Assembly (NCBI RefSeq): GCF_000185845.1
Contig: NZ_GL629647.1
Coordinates: forward strand, 1,869,423 to 1,876,920
Source: Segatella salivae DSM 15606
Lineage (GTDB): Bacteria > Bacteroidota > Bacteroidia > Bacteroidales > Bacteroidaceae
Length of the DNA: 7,498 bases
Direction of reading: 5' to 3'
Of this stretch, positions 1 to 6,338 are shown piece after piece. Made by a program: the position numbers and the translations under genes. Position 1 is the stretch's first letter; every line of letters begins with the position of its first letter. Below the pieces are notes generated by a model. The model worked only from the letters and a program-made list of their open reading frames with translations. It was not told where the DNA came from and made no database searches.

Positions 1-65
1 TATTTATTTTATAATACCATTTCTGTTGTTTTATATAGTAAAATATGGCAAATTATTGTCTGAAA

Positions 66-196
66 TGCCCCAACTCATTTTACGCTTTATTATCAACAAC
101 ATCATCTCCCACAATTAACCCTCAAACAACTCCCTCTATTTTCATGGCTAACTACTCCCCTCCCTCTTCGGGGAGGGGCAGGGGGTGAGGCTTTGT
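66..196. repeat. Degenerate tandem repeat, unit A (131 bp)
   Basis: First of two adjacent related units. It opens with TGCCCC, runs through an AT-rich, C-rich stretch that includes TTATCAACAACAT (90-102), and ends in a conserved block. That block is a 28-nt core at 148-175 followed by a 21-nt tail at 176-196 ending GGCTTTGT. The core matches unit B at 26 of 28 positions and the tail at 16 of 21, by eye. GC-rich blocks of this kind (ACTCCCCTCCCTCTTCGGGG) are, from memory, common dispersed repeats between Prevotella genes; this is recall, not a search result. No coding function is seen. Confidence 0.7.
157..178. repeat. Perfect GC-rich hairpin inside repeat unit A
   Basis: CCCCTCCC (157-164) pairs perfectly with GGGAGGGG (171-178) around the six-base loop TCTTCG. 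The eight-base stem is nearly all G-C, so it should be very stable on either strand. No T-run follows, so it is not a classic intrinsic terminator. It may instead be a REP-like processing or attenuation element. Unit B keeps the left arm in altered form but has lost the right arm. Confidence 0.65.
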
Positions 197-350
197 CCGC
201 CTAACATCATTTCACCTTTTCTTATCAACACCATTGCCACTTCTTATTAATCCACAACTAACCACTCCCCTCTCTCTTCGGGGAGCCATAGGTCGCTGTT
301 CGTGAAGCCTGCGAAACGAGGAAAGCAAAGGGCTGGGAATAGGGCTTTGT
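197..350. repeat. Degenerate tandem repeat, unit B, with 44-nt extra segment
   Basis: Second unit. It starts CCGCCTAACATCATTTCACC, carries TTATCAACACCAT (222-234), the 28-nt core (258-285) and the 21-nt tail (330-350, ending GGCTTTGT). Relative to unit A, 44 extra bases (286-329) lie between core and tail, exactly where the right hairpin arm should be. The following bases, TGCCCCATTCCACC from 352, look like the start of a third, truncated unit. A reverse-strand open frame across this unit (452-258) ends in SRTATYGSPKREGSG. That peptide reads like the spurious short proteins often predicted from such repeats, so it is not annotated as a gene. Confidence 0.65.
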
Positions 351-404
351 TTGCCCCATTCCACCAAACAAAAAGTAGGATAGCTCTACTTTTTTAACAT
401 CTTT

Positions 405-439
405 TTTGCACTGAATATCAATTATTTCACCTATATTTG
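405..439 (+). promoter_or_regulatory. Candidate Bacteroidota-type promoter upstream of the CoA-transferase gene
   Basis: TATATTTG (432-439) is an exact match to the Bacteroidota -7 consensus TAnnTTTG. A TTTG at 405-408 lies upstream as a possible -33 element, although the 23-base spacing is a few bases longer than usual. If used, it gives a leader of roughly 200 nt before the ATG at 653. A weaker alternative is TATATTTA (631-638), with one mismatch and no clear -33 element. Confidence 0.35.
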
Positions 440-652
440 AGACGTGAATCATCTACCTTTTTAGAATGAGGTGGGAACGCATGGAACATTGTTTGCAGAC
501 TGCATTGATAGCCCATGTTTTAGAAGTTCACTTTAATGTGTACGTGCTTACACCTGCTTGGAAAACTTTTTGGCCGTGAAAGGACTTGTTGATAACAGGT
601 TTCGGGCCTTAAAAACATAGAAAACACGATTATATTTAACTTTAATAAGCTT
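440..652 (+). other. Long non-coding stretch before the CoA-transferase gene; possible leader
   Basis: No recognised gene or RNA family. It contains a small hairpin, GTGTA (538-542) with TACAC (549-553), in a stretch that looks more ordered than random AT-rich spacer. A 32-codon open frame at 481-579 starts with ATG but has no protein-like features. If the promoter at 405-439 is real, this is a 5' untranslated leader that could carry post-transcriptional control. No known riboswitch was recognised. Confidence 0.3.
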
Positions 653-2143
653 ATGATATATGCAAAATTGACAGCTGCAGAAGCTGCGGCCATGATTCAA
701 AATGATGAAACTGTGGCGCTATCGGGCTTCACTCCAAATGGTGTTGCCAAAGCCGTTTTTCGCGAACTCTCTAAGCGTGCCTTGCACGAACATGCCGAAG
801 GACGCCCCTTTAAGGTTGGAATCATCACGGGAGCCTCTACGGGTCAGAGTGTAGAAGGCGACATGGCAGCTGCTAACGCCATTAAGTTTCGCACGCCATT
901 CTCAACAAACAAGGACTTTAGAGAACACGTAAATGCCGGTGAAATAGACTTTGAAGATATGCATTTAGGCCATGTTGCCGAGCGACTTCGCCGTGGTTTC
1001 TATGGTGAAATCGATTGGGCTATTATTGAAGTAAGCGGATTTATGCAGGCCGGAAGCACATGTCGAGGCTATCTTACGAGTGCAGGTGGCGTGGTTCCAA
1101 CCATTGTTCGCATGGCCAAACATGTGATTTTAGAACTCAATACGTTTCATAGTCCGCAGTCACGCCTGTTGCATGATGTCTACGAACCGGCTCGTTGTCC
1201 CCATCGTTTGCCGATATTGATCAATCAAGTAACCGATAGAATAGGAAAAGAATTTGTCGAAATAGACGGTCATAAGATTGTGGGCGTGGTGGAATGTTGT
1301 ATTCCTGAGGAGGCAAGATCCTTCAAACCCGTTGATGAAGTGACGAGTAGGATGGGAAATTTTGTGGCAGATTTTTTGGTTTCCGACCTGAAACGAGGTC
1401 TTCTTCCGAAAGAGTTTCTCCCCGTACAGAGTGGTGTTGGTGTCATCAGTAATGCCGTTTTAGAGGCTTTGGGGCATCATCCTGGCATTCCAAATTTCTC
1501 TGTTTATACCGAAGTTGTACAGGATGCGGTGATTAAGCACATGAAAAACGGGAAGATTATAGATGCGAGTTGTTCGTCATTAACAGTGACAAATGAAACT
1601 CTTATGGATATTTATAGTAACATGGACTTCTTTTATCGTCACGTGGTTATACGCCCAAGTGAGATCAGTAACTCACCCGAGGTGATACGACGGCTTGGAG
1701 TTATTGCCATGAATACAGCCATGGAGTGTGACATTTACGGTCATGAGAACTCGAGTCATGTGTGTGGTAGTCAGCTGATGAATGGCATTGGAGGCTCATG
1801 TGACTATGAACGTAACGGTTATTTGAGTATCTTCACGATGCCAAGTACAACAAAAGATGGGCGAATCAGTACGATTGTACCGATGTGTAGCCATGTAGAC
1901 TCAACGGAACATGACGTAGATGTGATTGTGACGGAACAGGGAGTGGCTGATCTTCGCGGTAAAGGGCCGCAACGAAGAGCTATAGAAATTATCGAAAATT
2001 GCGCGCATCCAGACTATCGTCCGTTGTTACGTGAGTATCTACGCAAAGCAGGTTGCGGGCACGAACCCCATTGTTTACCTTCTGCTTTGGCTTTCCATGA
2101 GGCCTATTTAACAAAGGGTGACATGCGGTTGGCTTCATTTTAA
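653..2143 (+). CDS. Acetyl-CoA hydrolase/transferase family protein, probably succinyl-CoA:acetate CoA-transferase
   Basis: Full-length 496-residue class I CoA-transferase, cytoplasmic, close in length to AarC-type succinyl-CoA:acetate CoA-transferases (about 500 aa). These enzymes move CoA between carboxylates through a glutamyl-CoA intermediate. Visible motifs are QSGVG (259-263), YTEVVQD (285-291) with E287 as the probable catalytic glutamate, NGIGGSCDY (377-385), and TEQGVADLRG (427-436). The glycine-rich motif reads GGSCDY, whereas GGSGDF is what I expect in many relatives, so C383 is a local oddity. In Prevotella-like fermenters such an enzyme would link succinate or propionate formation to acetate release. 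Exact substrates (succinyl-, propionyl- or butyryl-CoA) cannot be read from sequence. ATG 653 has no Shine-Dalgarno sequence, as usual in this phylum. dinD follows after 60 bases with no clear terminator, so read-through is possible. Confidence 0.9.
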   Translation: MIYAKLTAAEAAAMIQNDETVALSGFTPNGVAKAVFRELSKRALHEHAEGRPFKVGIITGASTGQSVEGDMAAANAIKFRTPFSTNKDFREHVNAGEIDFEDMHLGHVAERLRRGFYGEIDWAIIEVSGFMQAGSTCRGYLTSAGGVVPTIVRMAKHVILELNTFHSPQSRLLHDVYEPARCPHRLPILINQVTDRIGKEFVEIDGHKIVGVVECCIPEEARSFKPVDEVTSRMGNFVADFLVSDLKRGLLPKEFLPVQSGVGVISNAVLEALGHHPGIPNFSVYTEVVQDAVIKHMKNGKIIDASCSSLTVTNETLMDIYSNMDFFYRHVVIRPSEISNSPEVIRRLGVIAMNTAMECDIYGHENSSHVCGSQLMNGIGGSCDYERNGYLSIFTMPSTTKDGRISTIVPMCSHVDSTEHDVDVIVTEQGVADLRGKGPQRRAIEIIENCAHPDYRPLLREYLRKAGCGHEPHCLPSALAFHEAYLTKGDMRLASF

Positions 2144-2203
2144 GGAGAAAATAGAATCATTATAATAAATCAATCTATACAAATTAAGCGATATCAAAAG
2201 GCA

Positions 2204-3079
2204 ATGGATAAAAAGATTATAGTGCAATATAAGGCCTCTTTCGATAGCATTGTTCAGTATATTGAAAGCGATGACGCCAAAGAACAAATCGAAGTGTGGT
2301 TTGCACGCGAGCTACAAAGTATATTAGGTTATGCCCGTTGGGAGAACTTTCTGGTCGCTATACATCGTGCAATGGATTCATGTAAGTCGCAGAATATCAG
2401 CGTTGATGATCATTTTCGTGAGGTCACGAAAATGATATCAATAGGAAAAGGTGGAAAAAGAGAAGTATCTGACTTCATGCTTACACGGTATGCGTGTTAT
2501 CTTATCGCTCAAAATGGCGATCCAAAGAAAGAAGAAATAGCGTTCGCTCAAAGCTACTTTGCCTTACAAACGCGTAAGGCTGAACTGATAGAAGAGCGAT
2601 TAAACCTACTCTCTCGCTTGGAAACACGCGATAAACTGAAAGTATCTGAAAAGCAATTGTCACAGAATATATTCCAACGAGGGGTTGATGATAAAGGGTT
2701 TGGACGCATACGGTCTAAAGGAGACACTGCTCTTTTCGGCGGATATAGTACAGAAGAGATGAAGATTCGATTGGGTGTGAAGTCCAAAAGACCATTAGCT
2801 GACTTCCTTCCCACGCTTACTATCGCAGCAAAGAACCTTGCTACAGAGATGACTAACTACAATGTAGAAAGTAAAGACCTGCAAGGTGAGCACCCTATTA
2901 CACGAGAACACGTACAAAACAATAAGAGTGTGCGTGACATGTTAGGGCAACGTGGCATTAAACCAGAAGATCTTCCACCCGCAGAAGATATTAAGAAGAT
3001 AGAGCGTAAAGTCGTTCGAGATGAGAAAAAGATAGAACAAGCATCCTCAAAGTTACCAAAAGATAAGAATGGAGAATAA
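2204..3079 (+). CDS. dinD: DNA damage-inducible protein D (DinD)
   Basis: 291-residue DinD-family protein, slightly longer than E. coli DinD (about 274 aa). The N-terminal half has the BRO-N/antirepressor-like signature: ARELQSILGYARWENF (34-49), DDHF (68-71), the GKGGKR loop (81-86), and RYACYLIAQNGDPKK (95-109). The C-terminal half has family-typical blocks: GFGRIRSKGDTALFGG (165-180), KRPLADFLPTLTI (195-207), LATEMTNYNV (212-221), ITREHVQNN (232-240), and RGIKPEDLPPAEDIKKIER (250-268). The tail is charged and lysine-rich. In E. coli, dinD belongs to the SOS regulon and the protein inhibits RecA filament function; the same role here is inferred from family membership. The gene overlaps the following HEAT-repeat gene by 11 nt, suggesting translational coupling and a joint DNA-damage role. 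No recognisable LexA-type operator was found upstream. Confidence 0.92.
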   Translation: MDKKIIVQYKASFDSIVQYIESDDAKEQIEVWFARELQSILGYARWENFLVAIHRAMDSCKSQNISVDDHFREVTKMISIGKGGKREVSDFMLTRYACYLIAQNGDPKKEEIAFAQSYFALQTRKAELIEERLNLLSRLETRDKLKVSEKQLSQNIFQRGVDDKGFGRIRSKGDTALFGGYSTEEMKIRLGVKSKRPLADFLPTLTIAAKNLATEMTNYNVESKDLQGEHPITREHVQNNKSVRDMLGQRGIKPEDLPPAEDIKKIERKVVRDEKKIEQASSKLPKDKNGE

Positions 3080-3683
3080 TAATCTATTAAACAAAATATT
3101 GCAAATAGAGCATGGTTTTCAGCACATCATTGATGGAACTGACGAAATCTTTGCTGCGTATGCTAAGGAACAGTGTTATGATTTAGCACTAACATGGTCA
3201 AAACATGAAGCTTATCAAGTACGAATGTTGGCTACTTCCGTGTTAGGTAGATTGGCAACAGAGGATGATGACGTGCTTTCCATTTTGAGAAAACAAATAA
3301 GTAACGATACAAATTGGAGGGTACAAGAAATGCTTGCAAAGGCTTTCGATGAAGTATGTAAGTGTAGAGGCTATGAAACTTCATTGCCTCTTATAGATGA
3401 ATGGCTTAATGATAGCAATCCAAATGTTATTCGTGCAGTGACAGAGGGATTGAGAATATGGACAAGTCGCCCTTTCTTTAAGGAACATCCATCAATAGCT
3501 GTTGCGTTAATTAGTAAGCATAAAGCGCACGAAAGCGAATATCTTAGAAAGTCAGTAGGTAATGCTTTGAAAGATATAAGCAAGAAACACCATGATTTAA
3601 TACGGCAAGAAGTACAGCAATGGGATTTATCTAATCCAAGGATTCAATTCACTTATAAATATGCAACGAAGCTGTTTAAATAA
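3069..3683 (+). CDS. HEAT-repeat protein of the DNA alkylation repair (AlkC/AlkD-like) superfamily
   Basis: 204-residue, probably all-helical cytoplasmic protein. Helical pairs typical of HEAT-like repeats recur: YQVRMLATSVLGRLA (49-63), NWRVQEMLAKAFDEVC (82-97), NPNVIRAVTEGLRIWTSRPFF (118-138), and SEYLRKSVGNALKDISKKH (156-174). The last two blocks resemble AlkC/AlkD-type DNA glycosylases and their COG4335-like relatives, which remove alkylated bases without flipping them. AlkD uses a W-x3-D pair; the similar place here reads W83-x3-E87, so base-excision activity is uncertain and a structural DNA-binding role is possible. The start ATG at 3069 lies inside the end of dinD (stop 3077-3079), so the two are almost certainly co-transcribed and probably translationally coupled. 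The next in-frame Met is residue 53, which would remove a repeat, so 3069 is preferred. Confidence 0.75.
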   Translation: MENNNLLNKILQIEHGFQHIIDGTDEIFAAYAKEQCYDLALTWSKHEAYQVRMLATSVLGRLATEDDDVLSILRKQISNDTNWRVQEMLAKAFDEVCKCRGYETSLPLIDEWLNDSNPNVIRAVTEGLRIWTSRPFFKEHPSIAVALISKHKAHESEYLRKSVGNALKDISKKHHDLIRQEVQQWDLSNPRIQFTYKYATKLFK

Positions 3684-3748
3684 AGATTACAATAGATAGT
3701 TATTCTTTTTAGACGCTCTTGATATGCAATTGGCAGTGCTTTAAAGGC

Positions 3749-3789
3749 ATAACGCACAATAGTTTATAGGATTAACTATTGTGCGTTAT
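3749..3789. terminator. Long perfect hairpin between convergent genes, likely bidirectional terminator
   Basis: A 16-base arm (3749-3764, ATAACGCACAATAGTT) is perfectly complementary to 3774-3789 around a 9-base loop. GCAT (3747-3750) and ATGC (3791-3794) hint at a further outer pairing with a bulge. It sits in the 125-base gap between the plus-strand HEAT gene (ending 3683) and the minus-strand fusion gene (ending 3809), where a shared terminator is expected. Neither side has a strong T-run, so termination efficiency is uncertain. Confidence 0.6.
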
Positions 3790-3808
3790 AATGCAATATC
3801 AATGACAA

Positions 3809-5125
3809 TTAAATGAGAATGACGTCTTTTTGTGCATAAAAGTCTTTTATAGTCTTCACAATAGCCTTTGAAACGGCGGTATCAATATAGTTATATGGGC
3901 GTTGTGTTTGAATGGATTTAACAAACGAAACAAGTTCATAGCGGATACCTTCGCCATCGAGTTGATAGAAATAACGCTTGTTATTGGCGGGATTTTCTTT
4001 TCTGATTTCAAAATAATCTGTTTTCCACCATGGTGAAGGTACATAGAGATAACCTTCTGTTCCCGATATAATCAACTCACCTTCTGACTTCACTCCTTGC
4101 CCTACTTTCATAGAGGCCACGGCATGATTATACGTGAAAGATATCTTTGTAAAGGCATCAAATAGGTTCTTATCATCCTCAAGTCGTGTTACAATTTGAC
4201 GTTGATGATAATCTGTTCCGAGTAATTGGAAGATGGGAAGTAGGGCAGTTGGTCCCCAGGCGCATATGCTATTCCACTCTTTTTGCACATTAGAAAGGCT
4301 CGTACATGTGGCATCTACCGAGACAATATCGCCGATAACGCCAGTTTTTGCCAATAGAATCAGCCGATAATACGCCATTGAATAGGCTGTTTTCAGTGCG
4401 TCGGCGAGGATACATCCGTGCTGTTTGGCCAGCTCACGGAGTTCTTCATATTGCACAAGATTAATCGTTATGGGTGACTCACAAAGTACATTCAGTCCAT
4501 GATTCAAAGCTTTTTTGATGTCTTCATAATGCGAAACAGGACTTGAAATGATATATACGGCATTACAATTATCAAATAATTCGTCGATGGTTTCATACGA
4601 AGGAATGTCTTTTATATTGCTGTTGAGCTTGAAATGTGAACGCGAATAGATGCCCGAAACATGTAGTCCGTTGACATAATTGGCTTCTCTTACAATCTTG
4701 TTCAAAATGGGCGACTCGCCGATGAGGCCCAAGTGAATATCACATTTCTCTGCTCTTAGCTCCGAACTTGATATGCCTTGCGTTCTATCTAAATAGACAA
4801 CCTTACAATATTCGTTAAGATAGTCGAAGTGACCTTTCCAATCTGACCCCACCGTAAAGATGTCTATACCTAATCGTTTGATGTCATCTATCTTCTGACC
4901 CTCATATTCTTCGACGATGATTTCATCGGCAAGACCAGTTTGTCTGACGTTTTCTATGCGCTCAATGAGTGATTGTTGCACGTTAATCTTACCTCGGGCG
5001 CGGTCGAAATTGTCTGCCGTTACACCGACAACAAGGTAATCTCCCAATGCCTTTGCACGCTCTAAGAGTCGAATATGACCTTTATGTATGAGGTCATAAG
5101 TGCCATAAGTGATAACTTTTTTCAT
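3809..5125 (-). CDS. TagD-like glycerol-3-phosphate cytidylyltransferase fused to a Gfo/Idh/MocA-type domain
   Basis: 438-residue two-domain cytoplasmic protein. Residues 1 to about 126 match TagD/GCT, which makes CDP-glycerol from CTP and glycerol-3-phosphate. The nucleotide-binding GTYDLIHKGH is at 8-17 with HxGH at 14-17, as in TagD; GSDWKGHFDYL is at 93-103 and RTQGISSS at 114-121. Residues 130-438 have a Gfo/Idh/MocA layout: a Rossmann start LGLIGESPI (132-140), HYEDIKKALNHGLNVLCE (199-216), and ISGTEGYL (353-360) in the C-terminal domain. The family's EKP motif reads ESP (216-218), so the usual catalytic lysine is serine. The Rossmann glycines are incomplete, and the expected Asp/His in the C-terminal domain (near 291-303, GPTALLPIFQLLG) is not seen. 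The domain may therefore be inactive or changed in function. The start is fixed by the TagD motif register. The gene follows the aminotransferase after 8 nt, so the two form an operon. Confidence 0.88.
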   Translation of the reverse strand: MKKVITYGTYDLIHKGHIRLLERAKALGDYLVVGVTADNFDRARGKINVQQSLIERIENVRQTGLADEIIVEEYEGQKIDDIKRLGIDIFTVGSDWKGHFDYLNEYCKVVYLDRTQGISSSELRAEKCDIHLGLIGESPILNKIVREANYVNGLHVSGIYSRSHFKLNSNIKDIPSYETIDELFDNCNAVYIISSPVSHYEDIKKALNHGLNVLCESPITINLVQYEELRELAKQHGCILADALKTAYSMAYYRLILLAKTGVIGDIVSVDATCTSLSNVQKEWNSICAWGPTALLPIFQLLGTDYHQRQIVTRLEDDKNLFDAFTKISFTYNHAVASMKVGQGVKSEGELIISGTEGYLYVPSPWWKTDYFEIRKENPANNKRYFYQLDGEGIRYELVSFVKSIQTQRPYNYIDTAVSKAIVKTIKDFYAQKDVILI

Positions 5126-5133
5126 GTAATGGT

Positions 5134-6228
5134 TTATAGAAGTCCGCGTTTCTGCATATCTTTCAAAGCCTCAAGTAGACGTGTATTGTCTTCAATGGTT
5201 AGTGCACCAATATGACCTACGCGGAAGATTCTATCCCGCATATCGCCTCCATTGGGGCAAATCCAAATGTGATATTCGTCTTTCAATGTCGTAAACACAT
5301 CGTAAGCAGACACGTTTCGAGGGTGAAGAGGAGTTACTGCGTTACCCGGTGAGTGAGAAACAAAGTCAAAAGGCAACGCCTTTACACGCTGACGGAAGTC
5401 ATCTGCAAGTGCTTTTATCTTACCTCTTTCGGCTTCTTCGCCTCCCGCTTCATTGATTTCGTGCAGTCGTTTATTGATTTGTCTGAGGATGCCTACAGCC
5501 GGAGTGAAGGGTGTTTGGCCTCGTTCTCCGTTCTTTAATGCATCTTTTAAGTCGAAATACATACAGCCGGCATCGTGTTGATAAACACGTTCTACGCCAC
5601 GAGACGATAGGGTTATGATTGAGATTCCCGGCGGACAAGCCAACGCTTTCTGTGATCCTGTGATCATTACATCGGCACCTAAGGCTTCCATATCAAACGC
5701 ATCGGCGAGAAAAGAGCTTATAGCGTCGACAACAAGAAACAGATTATTGCGCTTACAAAAGGCGCTAATGCGTTCTATATTGTAGTGAACGCCTGTGGAA
5801 GTTTCGTTTACATTGACCAAGAAACCGGTGTAACCTTGCTGCTCATAGGGTGCAAGCATTTCATCGGTGATGTCATATCCAAACTCAGGTACAAGCTCTG
5901 TATAAGGTATATGATGCACTTTGCAGAGCTGAACAAAGCGTTCTCCAAAGCTACCTCCATTGACAACAAGCACCTTATCCTGTGGAGTGAAGGTGTTTAT
6001 CAAGGTTGCTTCCATTGCCGCTGAACCCGAACCAGTAATAAAAACGACCCTTGCGTCTTTGTCAGCCTTAGCAAATTTCTTGATAAGGGCTTCGTTTTCA
6101 AACATCACTTGTGAGAATTCAGGAGTTCGAAAGTATGGAACTTGCTCACTACCTATGGCTCTTACGCCCTCACTTGACATCACCGGACCAACGGTGAAGT
6201 TTAACATTATGTCCTGATCTTGCATCAT
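5134..6228 (-). CDS. Class V PLP-dependent aminotransferase (2-aminoethylphosphonate-pyruvate or alanine-glyoxylate transaminase-like)
   Basis: 364-residue fold-type I aminotransferase of the usual length for this subgroup. Visible elements are LNFTVGPV (9-16), the phosphate-binding GSGSAAMEA (66-74), NETSTG (141-146), VVDAISS (166-172) with D168 expected to contact the PLP ring nitrogen, TGSQKALACPPG (190-201) with K194 as the PLP-binding lysine, and RVGHIG (336-341) with R336 likely binding the substrate carboxylate. Automated annotation would probably call it 2-aminoethylphosphonate-pyruvate transaminase. No phosphoenolpyruvate mutase or phosphonopyruvate decarboxylase lies in the window, so a phosphonate substrate is not supported here. 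Its neighbour makes CDP-alcohols, so it might supply an aminated alcohol phosphate or amino acid precursor; this is inference. ATG codons at residues 1, 2 and 8 are all possible starts, and M8, directly before the conserved block, cannot be excluded. Confidence 0.85.
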   Translation of the reverse strand: MMQDQDIMLNFTVGPVMSSEGVRAIGSEQVPYFRTPEFSQVMFENEALIKKFAKADKDARVVFITGSGSAAMEATLINTFTPQDKVLVVNGGSFGERFVQLCKVHHIPYTELVPEFGYDITDEMLAPYEQQGYTGFLVNVNETSTGVHYNIERISAFCKRNNLFLVVDAISSFLADAFDMEALGADVMITGSQKALACPPGISIITLSSRGVERVYQHDAGCMYFDLKDALKNGERGQTPFTPAVGILRQINKRLHEINEAGGEEAERGKIKALADDFRQRVKALPFDFVSHSPGNAVTPLHPRNVSAYDVFTTLKDEYHIWICPNGGDMRDRIFRVGHIGALTIEDNTRLLEALKDMQKRGLL

Positions 6229-6257
6229 TAATAATACTATTATAACCTATTTGCATA

Positions 6258-6265
6258 CAAAAATA
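6258..6265 (-). promoter_or_regulatory. Candidate -7 box for the aminotransferase-fusion operon
   Basis: Reading the minus strand, 6265-6258 is TATTTTTG, an exact match to the Bacteroidota -7 consensus TAnnTTTG, about 30 bases before the first ATG. No clear TTTG/TTG -33 element is seen at the expected distance, so support rests on the -7 match and a sensible position in the divergent gap. Confidence 0.4.
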
Positions 6266-6273
6266 ATAAAAAT

Positions 6274-6302
6274 AATTCGTTATAAAGGCTGAAATTCGTT
6301 AT
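6274..6302. promoter_or_regulatory. Pair of 10-bp direct repeats in the divergent promoter region
   Basis: AATTCGTTAT occurs at 6274-6283 and again at 6293-6302, a 19-base period, between the divergent aminotransferase and glycerophosphotransferase genes. The pair lies just upstream of the minus-strand -7 candidate (6265-6258) and of a weak plus-strand -7 candidate, TATCTTTA (6310-6317, one mismatch). It could be an operator shared by both units, but two 10-mers in AT-rich DNA are only modest evidence. Confidence 0.3.
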
Positions 6303-6338
6303 TTATCCTTATCTTTACTCAAAATTAATACATTCAAT

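Noticed and set aside
258..452. 64-residue reverse-strand open frame ending in SRTATYGSPKREGSG
   Set aside because: It runs across repeat unit B and its composition comes from the repeat. Peptides of this kind are typical false predictions from dispersed repeats, and no start signal or protein-like pattern is visible.
481..579. 32-codon plus-strand open frame in the leader region (possible leader peptide)
   Set aside because: No recognisable domain, no translation signal and no attenuation-type codon run. An open frame this short is expected by chance.
2144..2203. Promoter or LexA-type operator in front of dinD
   Set aside because: The 60-base gap has no TAnnTTTG match and no clear palindromic operator, so neither was annotated.
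5785..6217. Two plus-strand open frames (79 and 85 residues) inside the aminotransferase gene
   Set aside because: They are antisense to the conserved PLP-enzyme sequence and have no family features.
5134..6228. Confident call as a phosphonate (2-aminoethylphosphonate) pathway gene
   Set aside because: No PEP mutase or phosphonopyruvate decarboxylase is in the window, and class V aminotransferases are often over-named this way, so the substrate was left open.
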